DNA from: Alphaproteobacteria bacterium
Lineage (GTDB): Bacteria; Pseudomonadota; Alphaproteobacteria; Kiloniellales; DSM-21159
Direction of reading: 5' to 3'
Assembly: GCA_030433005.1 (NCBI GenBank)
Contig: JAUILQ010000015.1
Span: 38,141 to 102,140 of the forward strand
DNA length: 64,000 nucleotides
Shown: positions 36,759 through 47,714 of the stretch, piece by piece
How the letters are laid out: each line of letters begins with the position of its first letter
How positions within the stretch are numbered: the stretch's first letter is position 1
Notes under the pieces: model-generated
What the model saw: the letters and a program-made list of their open reading frames with translations, nothing else
Database searches by the model: none
Told to the model about the DNA's origin: nothing
Program-made: the position numbers and the translations under genes

Positions 36759-37118
36759 TCACTCCTTCTCGCCGGCGCCGCGCAGCCAGCGGCTGAGCAG
36801 CTGCAGGACCAGCGCGGTCACCGCGACGGTGATCACCGCGCTGCCGATCAGCGCGGCGGCGATCGGCAGCCATTCGCGCTCGACCAGCGAGAGGTGGATC
36901 ATCACGCCGACGCCGGCCGGCACGAACAGCAGCGAGAGGTTGCGCAGCAGCGCCCCGGCGGTGTCGGCCAGGGCCTGCGGGATCTCGCCGCGGACCAGCA
37001 GCCCGGCGAACAGCAGCGCCATGCCGACGACCGGGCCGGGCAGGGGCAGGCCGGTCGCGCGCACCGCGACCTCGCCGATCAGCTGGCAGAGCAGCAGGAG
37101 GGTCAGGCTTCCGAGCAT
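36759..37118 (-). CDS. lrgA: CidA/LrgA family membrane protein
   Basis: A 119-residue small membrane protein with four hydrophobic segments and the family signature LTLLLLCQLIGEVAVRATGLPLPGPVVGMALLF-like N-terminus followed by SLLFVPAGVGVMIHLSL. It pairs with lrgB downstream. The start at 37116-37118 is preferred because it directly precedes the first helix. Confidence 0.9.
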   Translation of the reverse strand: MLGSLTLLLLCQLIGEVAVRATGLPLPGPVVGMALLFAGLLVRGEIPQALADTAGALLRNLSLLFVPAGVGVMIHLSLVEREWLPIAAALIGSAVITVAVTALVLQLLSRWLRGAGEKE

Positions 37119-37179
37119 CGCAGCCCCGCTTTCTGGAGGGTTTCCGGTCTTGGGCGGGCCATGCTACCGCCTTGCCGCC

Positions 37180-38130
37180 ATGGCCGACAGCGACACCCAG
37201 AACCCTGGCGAGATGCCAGCCAGAGCAGGCTCGTCCGATTCCAGCCCGCTCGCCGGCATCCTGCTGCTGCTCGCGGCGATGATGCTGGTGCCGATGATGG
37301 ACGGCCTGGCCAAGGCGCTGAGCGCCGGCTTCTCGACCAGCCAGATCGTCTGGGCGCGCTACTTCTTCCACCTCGCCTTCCTGGCGCCGCTGGTGCTCTG
37401 GCGCTACGGCGGCGCGGCGCTGCGGCCGAAGCGGCCGCTGGCGCAGCTGCTGCGCGGCGGCCTGCTGCTCGGCTCGACCCTGCTGTTCTTCGCGGCGATC
37501 CGCGAGATGCCGCTGGCCGACGCCATCGCGCTGATCTTCGTCTATCCCTTCATCGTCACCGCGCTGTCGCCGCTGCTGCTCGGCGAGCAGGTCGGCATCC
37601 GCCGCTGGTCGGCGGTGCTGGTCGGCTTCGCCGGCGCGCTGATCGTGATCCGCCCCGGGCTCGGCGTGTTCCAGTGGAGCGCGCTGCTGGCGCTCGGCGC
37701 CGGCTCGGTCTACGCGCTCTACGTCATGGCGACGCGCAAGCTCGCGGGGTCCAACCCGCCGCTGGTGACCCTGGCCTACACTGCGCTGCTCGGCGCCGTC
37801 GTGATGTCGGCGATCGCGCCCTTCGACTGGACCGCGCCGGCGCCGGCCGACTGGGCGATGATGGCGCTGATGGGCGCGATCGCCGCCGGCGGCCACTTCC
37901 TGGTCATCATGGCCTACGAGCGCGCGCCGGCCAGCCTGCTCTCGCCCTACGGCTACAGCGAGATCGTCATGGCGACCGCGGTCGGCTACCTCGCCTTCGG
38001 CGACTTCCCCGACGCCGGCACCTGGCTCGGCGTCGCGGTCATCATCGCCAGCGGCGTCTACATCGCGATCCGCGAGCGCAAGCGCGCGGCGCCGCCGTCG
38101 ACCGGCGGCCAGAAGGTGCAGCGGCTGTAG
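37180..38130 (+). CDS. EamA/DMT-superfamily transporter
   Basis: A 316-residue inner-membrane protein with ten predicted helices in two EamA halves (first half about 25-150, second about 165-300). Typical segments are FFAAIREMPLADAIALIFVYPFIVTALS and GHFLVIMAYERAPASLLSPYGYSEIV. The frame is open upstream through the lrgA region, but the ATG at 37180 gives the normal family length. It exports a small metabolite, unknown here. Divergent from lrgAB. Confidence 0.88.
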   Translation: MADSDTQNPGEMPARAGSSDSSPLAGILLLLAAMMLVPMMDGLAKALSAGFSTSQIVWARYFFHLAFLAPLVLWRYGGAALRPKRPLAQLLRGGLLLGSTLLFFAAIREMPLADAIALIFVYPFIVTALSPLLLGEQVGIRRWSAVLVGFAGALIVIRPGLGVFQWSALLALGAGSVYALYVMATRKLAGSNPPLVTLAYTALLGAVVMSAIAPFDWTAPAPADWAMMALMGAIAAGGHFLVIMAYERAPASLLSPYGYSEIVMATAVGYLAFGDFPDAGTWLGVAVIIASGVYIAIRERKRAAPPSTGGQKVQRL

Positions 38131-38144
38131 GGAGCGGCGCTTCC

Positions 38145-38226
38145 ACATCCCTCGACAGGCTCGGGATGAAGCGAAGGTTGGTGCTGGCGCGAACAGTCGC
38201 TTCGTCCCGAGCCTGTCGAGGGACGT
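38145..38226. repeat. Dispersed palindromic repeat, 30-bp arms
   Basis: The left arm 38145-38174 (acatccctcgacaggctcgg then gatgaagcga) and the right arm 38197-38226 are reverse complements with two mismatches. The core cctcgacaggctcgg is a different repeat family from the one at 34423. It sits between two convergent genes. Confidence 0.8.
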
Positions 38227-38239
38227 GAGAGCGCGGGGC

Positions 38240-39349
38240 TCAGCCGATCCGCGTATCCGCCAGGCGTCGCTCGTCGAGCTCCAGGCCGAAGCCGGGGGCC
38301 TCGGGTAGGACCAGCCAGCCCTGGCTGTCGGGCACCAGCGGGTCGACCAGGGGGTAGTCGCGGCGCTCCGGCGTCCAGGTCGGCGGGTCGAAGGGGAATT
38401 CCAGGAAAGTCGAGCCGGCGGCGCCGGCGGCGAGGTGGGCGTTGGCCAGCAGGCCGATGCCGTTGCCCCAGGTGTGCGGCGTGAACTCCAGGCCGGCGTC
38501 GACCGCCTGGCGGGCGATCTGGGCGAGCCCCAGGATGCCGCCGGTGACCACGCAGTCGGGCTGCAGCACGTCGAGGCAGCGGCCCTCGACCAGCATGCGC
38601 AGCTCGTGCAGCTCGCGGGTCATCTCGCCGCCGGCGATGCGCAGGTCGACCTCCTCGCGCAGCAGCCGCATGCCCTCGTGGTCGCCGCGGTGCAGCGGCT
38701 CCTCCATCCAGTAGACGTCGAGCTCCTCGAGCTCGCGGGCGACGGCCAGCGCCTCCTTCAGGCTCCAGGGCCGCTTGGCGTCCCAGGGCATGCGCCAGCC
38801 CTGGTTGCAGTCGACCATCAGCTTCAGCGAGTCGCCGACGGCGTCGCGCACCGCCGCCAGGGCCTCGATATCCTCGGCCCAGTCGGCGCGCTGGAAGCGG
38901 ATCTTGAGCGCCGGGAAGCCCTCCTCGACGACCAGCTGGGCGAGGTCGGCGAGCTCGCCGGGCGCGCGCAGGCTGCCCGAGGAGGCGTAGCAGCGCACCC
39001 GGTCGCTGCGCGCCCCGAGCAGGCGCCAGACCGGCTCGCCGGTGAAGATGCCGTAGAGGTCCCAGAGCGCGTTCTCCAGCGGCCAGCAGCGGCCGTAGTG
39101 GAAGGAGAGGTTCTCGACGACGCGGAAGTGGCGGTCGAGGTCGCGCGGGTCGTGGCCCAGGAACAGCTCCTCGTGGCCGGCGAAGCCGGCCATGGAGTCG
39201 CCCGAGCCGACGCCGACCAGGCCCTCGTCGGTGTGCACGCGCACCAGGTCGACGTCGAAGTGGGTGCGCGGCCGGCTGTCCCAGGAGGGCTTGAAGGGCG
39301 GGTCGAGGGGCAGGCGGTGAACCGATCGCTCGATGCGCGTGATCTTCAT
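38240..39349 (-). CDS. Mandelate racemase/muconate lactonizing enzyme family (enolase superfamily)
   Basis: A 369-residue enzyme. The N-terminal capping domain is at about 1-125, then a barrel with the catalytic Lys strand PALKIRFQRADW, metal ligands Asp in LMVDCNQGW, Glu in YWMEEPLHRGD and Glu in IAGGEMTRELHEL, then Asp in VLQPDCVVTGG and a His in FTPHTWGNGIG. The general-base His and metal triad are intact, so it should be active, as a sugar-acid dehydratase or a racemase. The substrate is not readable. Monocistronic. Confidence 0.85.
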   Translation of the reverse strand: MKITRIERSVHRLPLDPPFKPSWDSRPRTHFDVDLVRVHTDEGLVGVGSGDSMAGFAGHEELFLGHDPRDLDRHFRVVENLSFHYGRCWPLENALWDLYGIFTGEPVWRLLGARSDRVRCYASSGSLRAPGELADLAQLVVEEGFPALKIRFQRADWAEDIEALAAVRDAVGDSLKLMVDCNQGWRMPWDAKRPWSLKEALAVARELEELDVYWMEEPLHRGDHEGMRLLREEVDLRIAGGEMTRELHELRMLVEGRCLDVLQPDCVVTGGILGLAQIARQAVDAGLEFTPHTWGNGIGLLANAHLAAGAAGSTFLEFPFDPPTWTPERRDYPLVDPLVPDSQGWLVLPEAPGFGLELDERRLADTRIG

Positions 39350-39498
39350 GGCCGTGCCGCCTTTCGGGCTGCGCCTGAGGTCGGCGAACTCTGGGCTGCG
39401 CTTTCCGGAGCGTCAATGGCGAGAATCGGCGAGAAGGGGCCGGTGCCGCGCGCTAGCCTCGCGCCGATCCACTCGCCAGCCTGCCGTAGCCCCGATCA

Positions 39499-40674
39499 AT
39501 GAACCACGGAGCCGCCCCTGCCATGACCGCCCCGCTCGAGCTGCCACGCAGTCCCGCCCTGATCGCCGGCGCCGGCAGCCTCGCCCGGCTCGGGCCGCGC
39601 CTGGCCCAGCGCCACGGCCGGGGCGCCCGTCTGCTGCTGGTCGCCGATCCCGGCGTGGCGGCGCTGGCCGAGCGGGTCGAGGCGGCGCTCGCCGAGGCCG
39701 GGCTGGAGGCGAGCCGCTTCGAGGGCCTCTCCAGCGACCCGACGGCGGCGCAGGTCGACGCCGCCGCCGCCGCGGCGCGCGAGCTCGCTGCGGCCGCGGT
39801 GGTCGGGCTGGGCGGCGGCTCGGCGCTCGACGTCGCCAAGCTCGCGGCCTGCGTCGCGCCCGAAGCGCGCCCGGCGGCCGACTACGCCCTGGCCGCACGG
39901 CCCTTCCCGGCCGGCAGCCTGCCGGCGGTGCTGATCCCGACGACGGCGGGCACCGGCTCGGAGGCGACGCGCACCGCCATCGTCACGCTGGACGACGGCA
40001 GCAAGGTCTGGACCTGGGGCGAGGAGATGATGGCCGAGCTGGCGCTGCTCGACCCGGAGCTGACGGTCGGCCTGCCGGCCCACCTGACGGCGGCGACCGG
40101 CATCGACGCGCTGGTCCACGCCATCGAGGCGGTGACCAACCGCAACCGCCACCCGCTCTCCGCCGCGCCCGGCCTGCAGGCGATCGCGCTGGTCGCCCGC
40201 CACCTGCCGCGGGCGCTGGAGGCGCCGGCCGACCTGGAGGCGCGCGGCGGCGTGCAGCTCGCCGCCTGGCTCGCCGGCCAGGCGATCGACATATCGGGCA
40301 CCGGCGTCGCCCACGCCCTCGGCCACGCGTTGGGCGCGCTCGGCCACGTCCACCACGGCCGCGCCGTCGGGCTGGCGCTCGGCGTCGCGCTGGCCGACAA
40401 CGCGGCGGCCGCCGCCGAGGCCCACGCCGCGGTCGCGCGGGCGCTCGACCTGACCCGCGAGGAGCAGTGGACGGCCGGCCACCTGGCCGGCGCCTACGAT
40501 GCGCTCGTCGACCGCGTCGGCCTGGAGCGCCGCCTGGCGCACGAGCGCCTGACGCCCGAGAGCCTGCTCGCCGCGACCCTCAGGCCGGAGAACCGGCCGA
40601 TGCTGGCGGCCAACTGCCGCGCCTACTCCGAGGCCGAGCTCGGCGGCTTCTGCCGGCGCCTGCTCGCGGCCTGA
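39499..40674 (+). CDS. Iron-containing (group III) alcohol dehydrogenase
   Basis: A 391-residue protein of the iron-dependent alcohol dehydrogenase family. The NAD-binding GGGSALDVAKLAA, the IPTTAGTGSEATRTAIV segment, the metal-site residues in TGIDALVHAIEA and the His-rich ALGHALGALGHVHHGRAVGLAL are present. It reduces or oxidises an alcohol/aldehyde pair in the cytoplasm; maleylacetate-reductase-like or butanol-dehydrogenase-like members cannot be told apart. Divergent from the enolase-superfamily gene. Confidence 0.88.
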   Translation: MNHGAAPAMTAPLELPRSPALIAGAGSLARLGPRLAQRHGRGARLLLVADPGVAALAERVEAALAEAGLEASRFEGLSSDPTAAQVDAAAAAARELAAAAVVGLGGGSALDVAKLAACVAPEARPAADYALAARPFPAGSLPAVLIPTTAGTGSEATRTAIVTLDDGSKVWTWGEEMMAELALLDPELTVGLPAHLTAATGIDALVHAIEAVTNRNRHPLSAAPGLQAIALVARHLPRALEAPADLEARGGVQLAAWLAGQAIDISGTGVAHALGHALGALGHVHHGRAVGLALGVALADNAAAAAEAHAAVARALDLTREEQWTAGHLAGAYDALVDRVGLERRLAHERLTPESLLAATLRPENRPMLAANCRAYSEAELGGFCRRLLAA

Positions 40675-40779
40675 CGGCGCGGCGGGCCGGCTCCCGGCTC
40701 ACGAAGAATTAGGCTGCCGCGCGGGGCGACTGCGCGGCTAATAGAGGTCTCGTTCTTCGTCCAGCTCGGGGGCCTGGCC

Positions 40780-42060
40780 GTGTTCGCTTCCTTCTTTCCG
40801 CAGCCTCGGCTGTTCTTCGGCTCGGCCCTCGCCTGGGCCGGCCTGTCGATCGCGCTCTGGTTCCTCTTCGCCCGCGAGCTCGGGCCGCTGCTCAGTCTCG
40901 GCGACCTGGTCGGCTATGGCTTCCCGGCGCCGCCGCCCGAGGGCGCCGACGCCGATGCCCAGGCGGCCTTCGAGTCGGCGCGCGAGACCGCGGCCGATAT
41001 CTGGCTCTACGAGTACATGCTGGTCAGCGGCGCCTGCTTCGCCGCGCTGTGGCGGCGCCTCACCGACCACCGCTGGTACTGGTGGTCGGTGGTGGCCTCG
41101 CTGGCGATCGTCTTCGTGACCTGGTTCCAGGTCCAGCTCGACGTCATGATCAACGAGTGGTTCGGCAGCTTCTACGACCTGATCCAGCAGGCGCTCGGGG
41201 AGCCCGGCAGCGTGACGATCGAGGCCTACTTCGGCCAGCTGCTGACCTTCGGCACCATCGCCCTGGTCTACATCACCGTGGTCGTGCTCGCCGACTTCGG
41301 CATCAGCCACTACGTGTTCCGCTGGCGCACGGCGATGAACGACTACTACGTCGGCCACTGGGAGAAACTGCGCCACATCGAGGGCGCGGCGCAGCGCATC
41401 CAGGAGGACACCATGCGCTTCGCCGCGATCATGGAGGGGCTGGGCACGCGGCTGATCCGGGCGGTCATGACCCTGATCGCCTTCCTGCCGATCCTCTGGG
41501 GCCTGTCGGCGCAAGTCACCGAGCTGCCGCTGATCGGCGAGGTGCCGCAGGCCCTGGTCTTCGTGGCCATCCTCTGGTCGGTGTTCGGCACCGGCCTGCT
41601 GGCGCTCGCCGGCATCCGACTGCCGGGCCTGGAGTTCCGCAACCAGCGCGTCGAGGCGGCCTACCGCAAGGAGCTGGTGTTCGGCGAGGACCATGCCGAC
41701 CGGGCGCAGCCGCCGACCCTGGCCGAGCTGTACGGCGACGTCCGCCGCAACTACTTCCGGCTCTACTTCAACTATCTCTATTTCAACGTGGTGCGCTACG
41801 CCTACCTGCAGGTCGGCGTGCTGGTGCCTTACATCGCGCTCGCCCCGACCCTGGTCGCCGGCGCCGTGACCCTGGGCGTCATGCAGCAGATCGTGCGCGC
41901 GTTCGGGCGCGTCGAGGACTCCTTCCAGTACCTCGTGCACTCCTGGACGACGATCGTCGAGCTGCTGTCGATCTACAAGCGCCTGCGCGCCTTCGAGGCG
42001 GCGATCGACGGCGAACCGCTGTCCGAGATCGAGCAGGAACCGTCGGCGCAGCCGACCTGA
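40780..42060 (+). CDS. sbmA: SbmA/BacA-type peptide transporter
   Basis: A 426-residue inner-membrane protein closely following SbmA/BacA: FFPQPRLFFGSALAWAG, VTWFQVQLDVMINEWFGSFYDLIQ, FRWRTAMNDYYVGHW, IEGAAQRIQEDTMRFA and the C-terminal QIVRAFGRVEDSFQYLVHSWTTIVELLSIYKRL. These proteins import antimicrobial peptides (including azole-containing ones) with the proton gradient. E. coli SbmA is about 406 residues, so length is normal. The start is a GTG following CTCGGGGG. The window also encodes peptide precursors and a YcaO enzyme, but they are not adjacent. Confidence 0.9.
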   Translation: MFASFFPQPRLFFGSALAWAGLSIALWFLFARELGPLLSLGDLVGYGFPAPPPEGADADAQAAFESARETAADIWLYEYMLVSGACFAALWRRLTDHRWYWWSVVASLAIVFVTWFQVQLDVMINEWFGSFYDLIQQALGEPGSVTIEAYFGQLLTFGTIALVYITVVVLADFGISHYVFRWRTAMNDYYVGHWEKLRHIEGAAQRIQEDTMRFAAIMEGLGTRLIRAVMTLIAFLPILWGLSAQVTELPLIGEVPQALVFVAILWSVFGTGLLALAGIRLPGLEFRNQRVEAAYRKELVFGEDHADRAQPPTLAELYGDVRRNYFRLYFNYLYFNVVRYAYLQVGVLVPYIALAPTLVAGAVTLGVMQQIVRAFGRVEDSFQYLVHSWTTIVELLSIYKRLRAFEAAIDGEPLSEIEQEPSAQPT

Positions 42061-42081
42061 GCCAGTGCGCGCTGCCGGCAG

Positions 42082-42609
42082 CTACTCCGCCGCGGCGCTC
42101 TCCGCCGGGGTCATTGCGACGGCGATCGGCGGCGCGTTGCGCAGGGTCTGGTAGATGACGCAGTAGCGCTCGGTCAGCTTGAGCAGCGAGTCGCGCTGTT
42201 CCTGGTCGGCGTCGCAGTCGATGTCGAAGCTCAGGCGGATGTCGCGGAAGCCGACCGGCGCCGCCTTGTCGACGCCCAGCGTGCCGCGGAAGTCGAGCTC
42301 GCCCTCGGCGGTCACCGTGCCGCTGCGCAGCTCGATGCCGAGCGCCGTGGCGACGGCGCGCAGCGTCACGCCGGCGCAGGCGACCAGGGCCTCGAGCAGC
42401 ATGTCGCCCGAGCAGGCCTCCTGGCCCGAGCCGCCGGTCGCCGGATGCAGCCCGGCCTCGACCAGCGCCTTGCCGGTGTCGACCTTGCAGACCAGCGAGG
42501 AGTCGTCGACCCGGCCGGAGGCCTTGAGGGTGACCACGGCGGCCTCGGGATCCTCCTTGTAGCGGGCCTTGATGGGCTGCTGCATCTGGCGCAGGTCGTC
42601 GGCGTTCAT
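42082..42609 (-). CDS. OsmC family protein
   Basis: A 175-residue protein of the OsmC/Ohr peroxide-detoxifying family. [33 protein letters not shown] contains the conserved Cys near EACSGD and the second reactive Cys in LVACAG; the C-terminal segment has [18 protein letters not shown]. An internal ATG with GGAGAC seven bases upstream lets it be made alone. The same frame, without any stop, runs upstream into the EEP-family sequence, so a fused product is also possible. Confidence 0.82.
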   Translation of the reverse strand: MNADDLRQMQQPIKARYKEDPEAAVVTLKASGRVDDSSLVCKVDTGKALVEAGLHPATGGSGQEACSGDMLLEALVACAGVTLRAVATALGIELRSGTVTAEGELDFRGTLGVDKAAPVGFRDIRLSFDIDCDADQEQRDSLLKLTERYCVIYQTLRNAPPIAVAMTPAESAAAE

Positions 42610-43710
42610 GGCGGGTCTCCGTCTCGGGTTCGTTCGCGGGTTCGCGGCCAATGTGGCGAGCCGCGGCGCGCAAGGGAAGCCCCCGGAAGGCCCGGCGGCC
42701 GAAGTCCCCGCCGGCGCTCTGGGCAGCAGCAGTCGCACCTCGATGCCGCGGTGGTCGCTGCCCGGCAGGTCGAAGGCACGCAGCGACTCGACGCGCACGC
42801 GGGCGTCGTGCAGCAGGTGGTCGATGGGGATGCCGAGGTCGCCGAGCACGCCCGGCCAGCTCGCGTACCAGCCGCTCGCCGGCTTCGCCCGCTCGAGCCC
42901 GGCGCCGTCGATCAGCTGCGCCAGGGCGGGAGTCCAGGGCGTGGCGTTGAAGTCGCCGGCCAGGACGGTCGCCACCTCGCGCTCGGCGACCCAGTCCCGC
43001 AGCTCGCCGAACAGGCGGTCGCGCCGGCCCATGCTGTCCGGGCTGCGCGGCCGCGGCGCATGCAGGCCGAAGACGCGCAGCGGCCGGCCGTCGACGTCGA
43101 GGGTGGTGTCGAGCACGAAGCGGTCGCCCCGCTGGCGCAGCTCGTCCGGGTCGCCGCTCATCGGATAGCGGCTCCAGACGATGGTCGAGGTCTCGTTCAG
43201 CCAGAGGCCCGGCGTGCGATAGGGGTAGGCGGCCTTGAGCCTGGTCTGCAGCGCCGGCCAGTTGCGCGTCACCTCGGTCAGCACCAGCACGTCGGCGTCG
43301 GCGGCGAGCAGGCGGTCGACCAGGCGGTCGGGCGCGGGATTGAGGTGATAGACGTTGGCGGCGACCAGGGTCAGGCGACGCGGCCCGGCGCCAGCCGGAC
43401 GAGGCGCCGGATGGGCCGCGGTGGCGCCCTCGATGAGCCGCAGCTCGATGGTCTCTGCCGCTCGCTCGACGGCCGGCGGCAGCGAGGCCGCGACCACCGG
43501 GCCGCCGACCAGCGCCACGAGCAGCGCCGCCGCCGCGGCTTCGCTCGGACGCCGCAGCAGCAGCGCCGCCGCCAGGCCGAGCAGGGCCAGGGCGGCGACC
43601 TGGGGGCGGAAATGCTGCGCCTGCTCGGCCGCGAGCCAGGTCCCGCTCCAGCCCAGCAGGACCAGGAAGGCGAGGGGGCCCAGCAGCAGCAGGCGCAGCA
43701 GGAAGACCAT
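42082..43710 (-). CDS. EEP-family nuclease/phosphatase-like membrane protein reading through into OsmC
   Basis: From the ATG at 43708-43710 the frame encodes three membrane segments (about residues 1-85), then an endonuclease/exonuclease/phosphatase domain: [32 protein letters not shown] (metal Glu), [16 protein letters not shown] and [11 protein letters not shown], ending in the catalytic His of [13 protein letters not shown] (about 335). Normally a stop follows here; instead about 30 residues ([15 protein letters not shown] and so on) lead in frame into OsmC, giving 542 residues. It is either a real fusion or a gene that has lost its own stop. Role possibly nuclease or phospholipid phosphatase. 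Confidence 0.7.
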   Translation of the reverse strand: MVFLLRLLLLGPLAFLVLLGWSGTWLAAEQAQHFRPQVAALALLGLAAALLLRRPSEAAAAALLVALVGGPVVAASLPPAVERAAETIELRLIEGATAAHPAPRPAGAGPRRLTLVAANVYHLNPAPDRLVDRLLAADADVLVLTEVTRNWPALQTRLKAAYPYRTPGLWLNETSTIVWSRYPMSGDPDELRQRGDRFVLDTTLDVDGRPLRVFGLHAPRPRSPDSMGRRDRLFGELRDWVAEREVATVLAGDFNATPWTPALAQLIDGAGLERAKPASGWYASWPGVLGDLGIPIDHLLHDARVRVESLRAFDLPGSDHRGIEVRLLLPRAPAGTSAAGPSGGFPCAPRLATLAANPRTNPRRRPAMNADDLRQMQQPIKARYKEDPEAAVVTLKASGRVDDSSLVCKVDTGKALVEAGLHPATGGSGQEACSGDMLLEALVACAGVTLRAVATALGIELRSGTVTAEGELDFRGTLGVDKAAPVGFRDIRLSFDIDCDADQEQRDSLLKLTERYCVIYQTLRNAPPIAVAMTPAESAAAE

Positions 43711-43739
43711 GGCCGAAGCCCGCCCCCGTCGCCCCGCGG

Positions 43740-44969
<1,230 letters not shown>

Positions 44970-45132
44970 CTGGGCTACTCCCACGTTTTGCTATCGAACG
45001 ATCTTGCGGCGCAGCATAGCGCCGCGCCGGGCGGCCCGAAAGCGGCTGTCTCGGGCGCTTCGGCGCGCCTTGCCGCGGCCGGGTCGGACCGGCATGCTGG
45101 CCGCCGAGGCGCAGCGGAGAGAATAGCGGCCC

Positions 45133-46740
45133 ATGACGGTTATCAAGTCCAAGATCTCGCCGCGCGGCGACGACTTCAAGGCGAACGTCGCCGCCATGCG
45201 CGCCCTGGTCGCCGACCTGCGCGAGCAGGTCCAGGCGGTCAAGCAGGGCGGCGGCGAGGCGGCGCGCGAGCGCCACCTGAAGCGCGGCAAGCTGCTGCCG
45301 CGCGAGCGCGTGCGCACGCTGCTCGATCCCGGCAGCCCGTTCCTCGAGCTCTCGCAGCTGGCCGCGCACGGCCTCTACGGCGAGCCGATCGCCGCCGCCG
45401 GCATCCTGACCGGGATCGGCCGCGTTTCCGGCCGCGAGTGCCTGGTCGTCGCCAACGACGCGACGGTCAAGGGCGGCACCTACTACCCGATGACCGTCAA
45501 GAAGCACCTGCGCGCCCAGGAAATCGCCGAGCAGAACCGGCTGCCCTGCATCTACCTGGTCGATTCCGGCGGCGCCAACCTGCCGAACCAGGACGAGGTC
45601 TTCCCCGACCGCGAGCACTTCGGCCGGATCTTCTTCAACCAGGCCAACATGTCGGCCAAGGGCATCCCGCAGATCGCCGCGGTGATGGGCTCCTGCACCG
45701 CCGGCGGCGCCTACGTGCCGGCAATGTCCGACGAATCGATCATCGTGAAGAACCAGGGCACGATCTTCCTGGGCGGTCCGCCGCTGGTGAAGGCGGCGAC
45801 CGGCGAGGTCGTCTCGGCCGAGGACCTGGGCGGCGCCGAGGTCCACAGCCGGACCTCGGGGGTCACCGACCACTATGCCGCCAACGACGCCCACGCCCTG
45901 GGCATCGTCCGGCGCATCGTCGGCAATCTCAACGGCGTCAAGCGCCGGCAGCTCGACGTCGCCGCGCCGCGCGACCCGCTCTACGACCCCGAGGAGCTCT
46001 ACGGCGTGGTGCCGTCCGACCTGCGCAAGCCTTACGACGTGCGCGAGCTGATCGCGCGGCTCGTCGACGGCAGCGAGCTCGACGAGTTCAAGGCGCTCTA
46101 CGGCACCTCGCTGGTCTGCGGCTTCGCGCGGATCTGGGGCTACCCGGTCGGCATCGTCGCCAACAACGGCATCCTGTTCAGCGAATCGGCGCTCAAGGGC
46201 GCGCACTTCGTCGAGCTCTGCTCGCAGCGGGGCATCCCGCTGGTGTTCCTGCAGAACATCGCCGGCTTCATGGTCGGCCGGAAGTACGAGTCCGGCGGCA
46301 TCGCCAAGGACGGCGCCAAGCTGGTCACGGCGGTCGCGACGACTTCGGTGCCGAAGTTCACGATGATCGTCGGCGGCTCCTTCGGCGCCGGCAACTACGG
46401 CATGTGCGGGCGCGCCTACAGCCCGCGCTTCCTGTGGATGTGGCCGAACGCGCGGATCTCGGTGATGGGCGGCGAGCAGGCGGCCAACGTGCTGGCGACG
46501 GTGCGGCGCGACAACATCGAGGCCAGGGGCGGCGACTGGCCGGCGGCGGAGGAGGAGGCCTTCAAGGCGCCGATCCGCGAGCAGTACGAGGCCCAGGGCC
46601 ACCCCTACTACGCCTCGGCGCGGCTCTGGGACGACGGCATCGTCGACCCGCTCGACGCCCGCATGACGCTGGCGCTCGGCCTCTCGGCGGCGCTCAACGC
46701 GCCGGTCGAGCCGACGCGCTTCGGCCTGTTCCGGATGTAG
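45133..46740 (+). CDS. mccB: Methylcrotonyl-CoA carboxylase, carboxyltransferase subunit
   Basis: A 535-residue carboxyltransferase beta subunit. Hallmarks are [24 protein letters not shown] [78 protein letters not shown] and [20 protein letters not shown]; the GGANLPNQ and [14 protein letters not shown] segments identify the 3-methylcrotonyl-CoA enzyme. With the biotin subunit encoded at 58748 it carboxylates 3-methylcrotonyl-CoA in leucine breakdown. The two subunit genes are unusually far apart. Confidence 0.93.
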   Translation: MTVIKSKISPRGDDFKANVAAMRALVADLREQVQAVKQGGGEAARERHLKRGKLLPRERVRTLLDPGSPFLELSQLAAHGLYGEPIAAAGILTGIGRVSGRECLVVANDATVKGGTYYPMTVKKHLRAQEIAEQNRLPCIYLVDSGGANLPNQDEVFPDREHFGRIFFNQANMSAKGIPQIAAVMGSCTAGGAYVPAMSDESIIVKNQGTIFLGGPPLVKAATGEVVSAEDLGGAEVHSRTSGVTDHYAANDAHALGIVRRIVGNLNGVKRRQLDVAAPRDPLYDPEELYGVVPSDLRKPYDVRELIARLVDGSELDEFKALYGTSLVCGFARIWGYPVGIVANNGILFSESALKGAHFVELCSQRGIPLVFLQNIAGFMVGRKYESGGIAKDGAKLVTAVATTSVPKFTMIVGGSFGAGNYGMCGRAYSPRFLWMWPNARISVMGGEQAANVLATVRRDNIEARGGDWPAAEEEAFKAPIREQYEAQGHPYYASARLWDDGIVDPLDARMTLALGLSAALNAPVEPTRFGLFRM

Positions 46741-46865
46741 GCGGTTCGGCGCGACCGCCCGGCGCGCCGGCCGGCCGACAGCGTGTGACCGGCGGTCATC
46801 GAAGCCGGTTTCCGCGGGCCCCCGGGCGGGCTAGGATCGCGCGGCCCTGGTAGAGCGAGCAGCCG

Positions 46866-47675
46866 ATGCAGCACCCCCTGTTCCTGGAGACGGTCGACGA
46901 GCGCGGCGTCGCGCGCGTCACCCTGACCCGCGAGGAAGTCCACAACGCCTTCAACGACCAGCTGATCGCCGAGCTGACCACGGCGCTCAGGGGCCTGGAG
47001 AGCGACCCGCGGGTGCGCGTCGTGGTGCTGGCCGCGGAGGGCAAGTCCTTCTCGGCCGGCGCCGATCTCAACTGGATGCGCTCGATGGCCGGCTACGGCG
47101 AGGCCGAGAACCTGCGCGACGCCGAGGCCCTGGGCGAGCTGATGCGCACGCTCAACGACCTCGCCAAGCCGACCCTGGCGCTGGTCCACGGCCCGGCCTT
47201 CGGCGGCGGGGTCGGGCTGGTCGCCTGCTGCGACATCGCGATCGCCGCGGAGCCGGCGCGCTTCGCCCTGACCGAGGTGCGGCTCGGCCTGATCCCCGGC
47301 GTGATCTCGCCCTACGTCGTCGCCGCCATCGGCGAGCGCGCGGCGCGGCGCTACTTCCTGACCGCCGAGCGTTTCTCGGCCGACGCCGCCCTGGCCCTGG
47401 GGCTGGTCCACGAGGTGGTGCCGGCCGCGGCGCTGGAGGCGCGCGGCGAGGAACTGGTCGCGGCGCTGCTCGAGGGCGGGCCCGAGGCCCTGATCGAGGC
47501 CAAGCGGCTGGCGCGCGACGTCGCCGGCCGGCCGCGCGACGCCGCCCTGATCCGCGACACGGCGGAGCGGATCGCCCGGCTGCGCGTCTCGCCGGAGGGC
47601 CAGGAGGGCCTTTCCGCCTTCCTCGAGAAGCGGCCGCCGTCCTGGCGCGCGGAAGGTCCCGACGATGCCGGCTGA
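46866..47675 (+). CDS. liuC: Methylglutaconyl-CoA hydratase (enoyl-CoA hydratase family)
   Basis: A 269-residue crotonase-fold enzyme. VTLTREEVHNAFNDQLIAEL, AEGKSFSAGADLNWMRSM and GPAFGGGVGLVACCDIAIA supply the CoA-binding and oxyanion-hole segments, with the catalytic Glu in LTEVRLGLIPGVISPYVV. The SAGADLNWM segment is typical for methylglutaconyl-CoA hydratase. It hydrates 3-methylglutaconyl-CoA to HMG-CoA. It follows mccB by 125 bp on the same strand. Confidence 0.88.
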   Translation: MQHPLFLETVDERGVARVTLTREEVHNAFNDQLIAELTTALRGLESDPRVRVVVLAAEGKSFSAGADLNWMRSMAGYGEAENLRDAEALGELMRTLNDLAKPTLALVHGPAFGGGVGLVACCDIAIAAEPARFALTEVRLGLIPGVISPYVVAAIGERAARRYFLTAERFSADAALALGLVHEVVPAAALEARGEELVAALLEGGPEALIEAKRLARDVAGRPRDAALIRDTAERIARLRVSPEGQEGLSAFLEKRPPSWRAEGPDDAG

Positions 47676-47714
47676 GCGCCCGGCCCGGTTCCGCGCCGCC
47701 GGCGGGGGGCCGCG

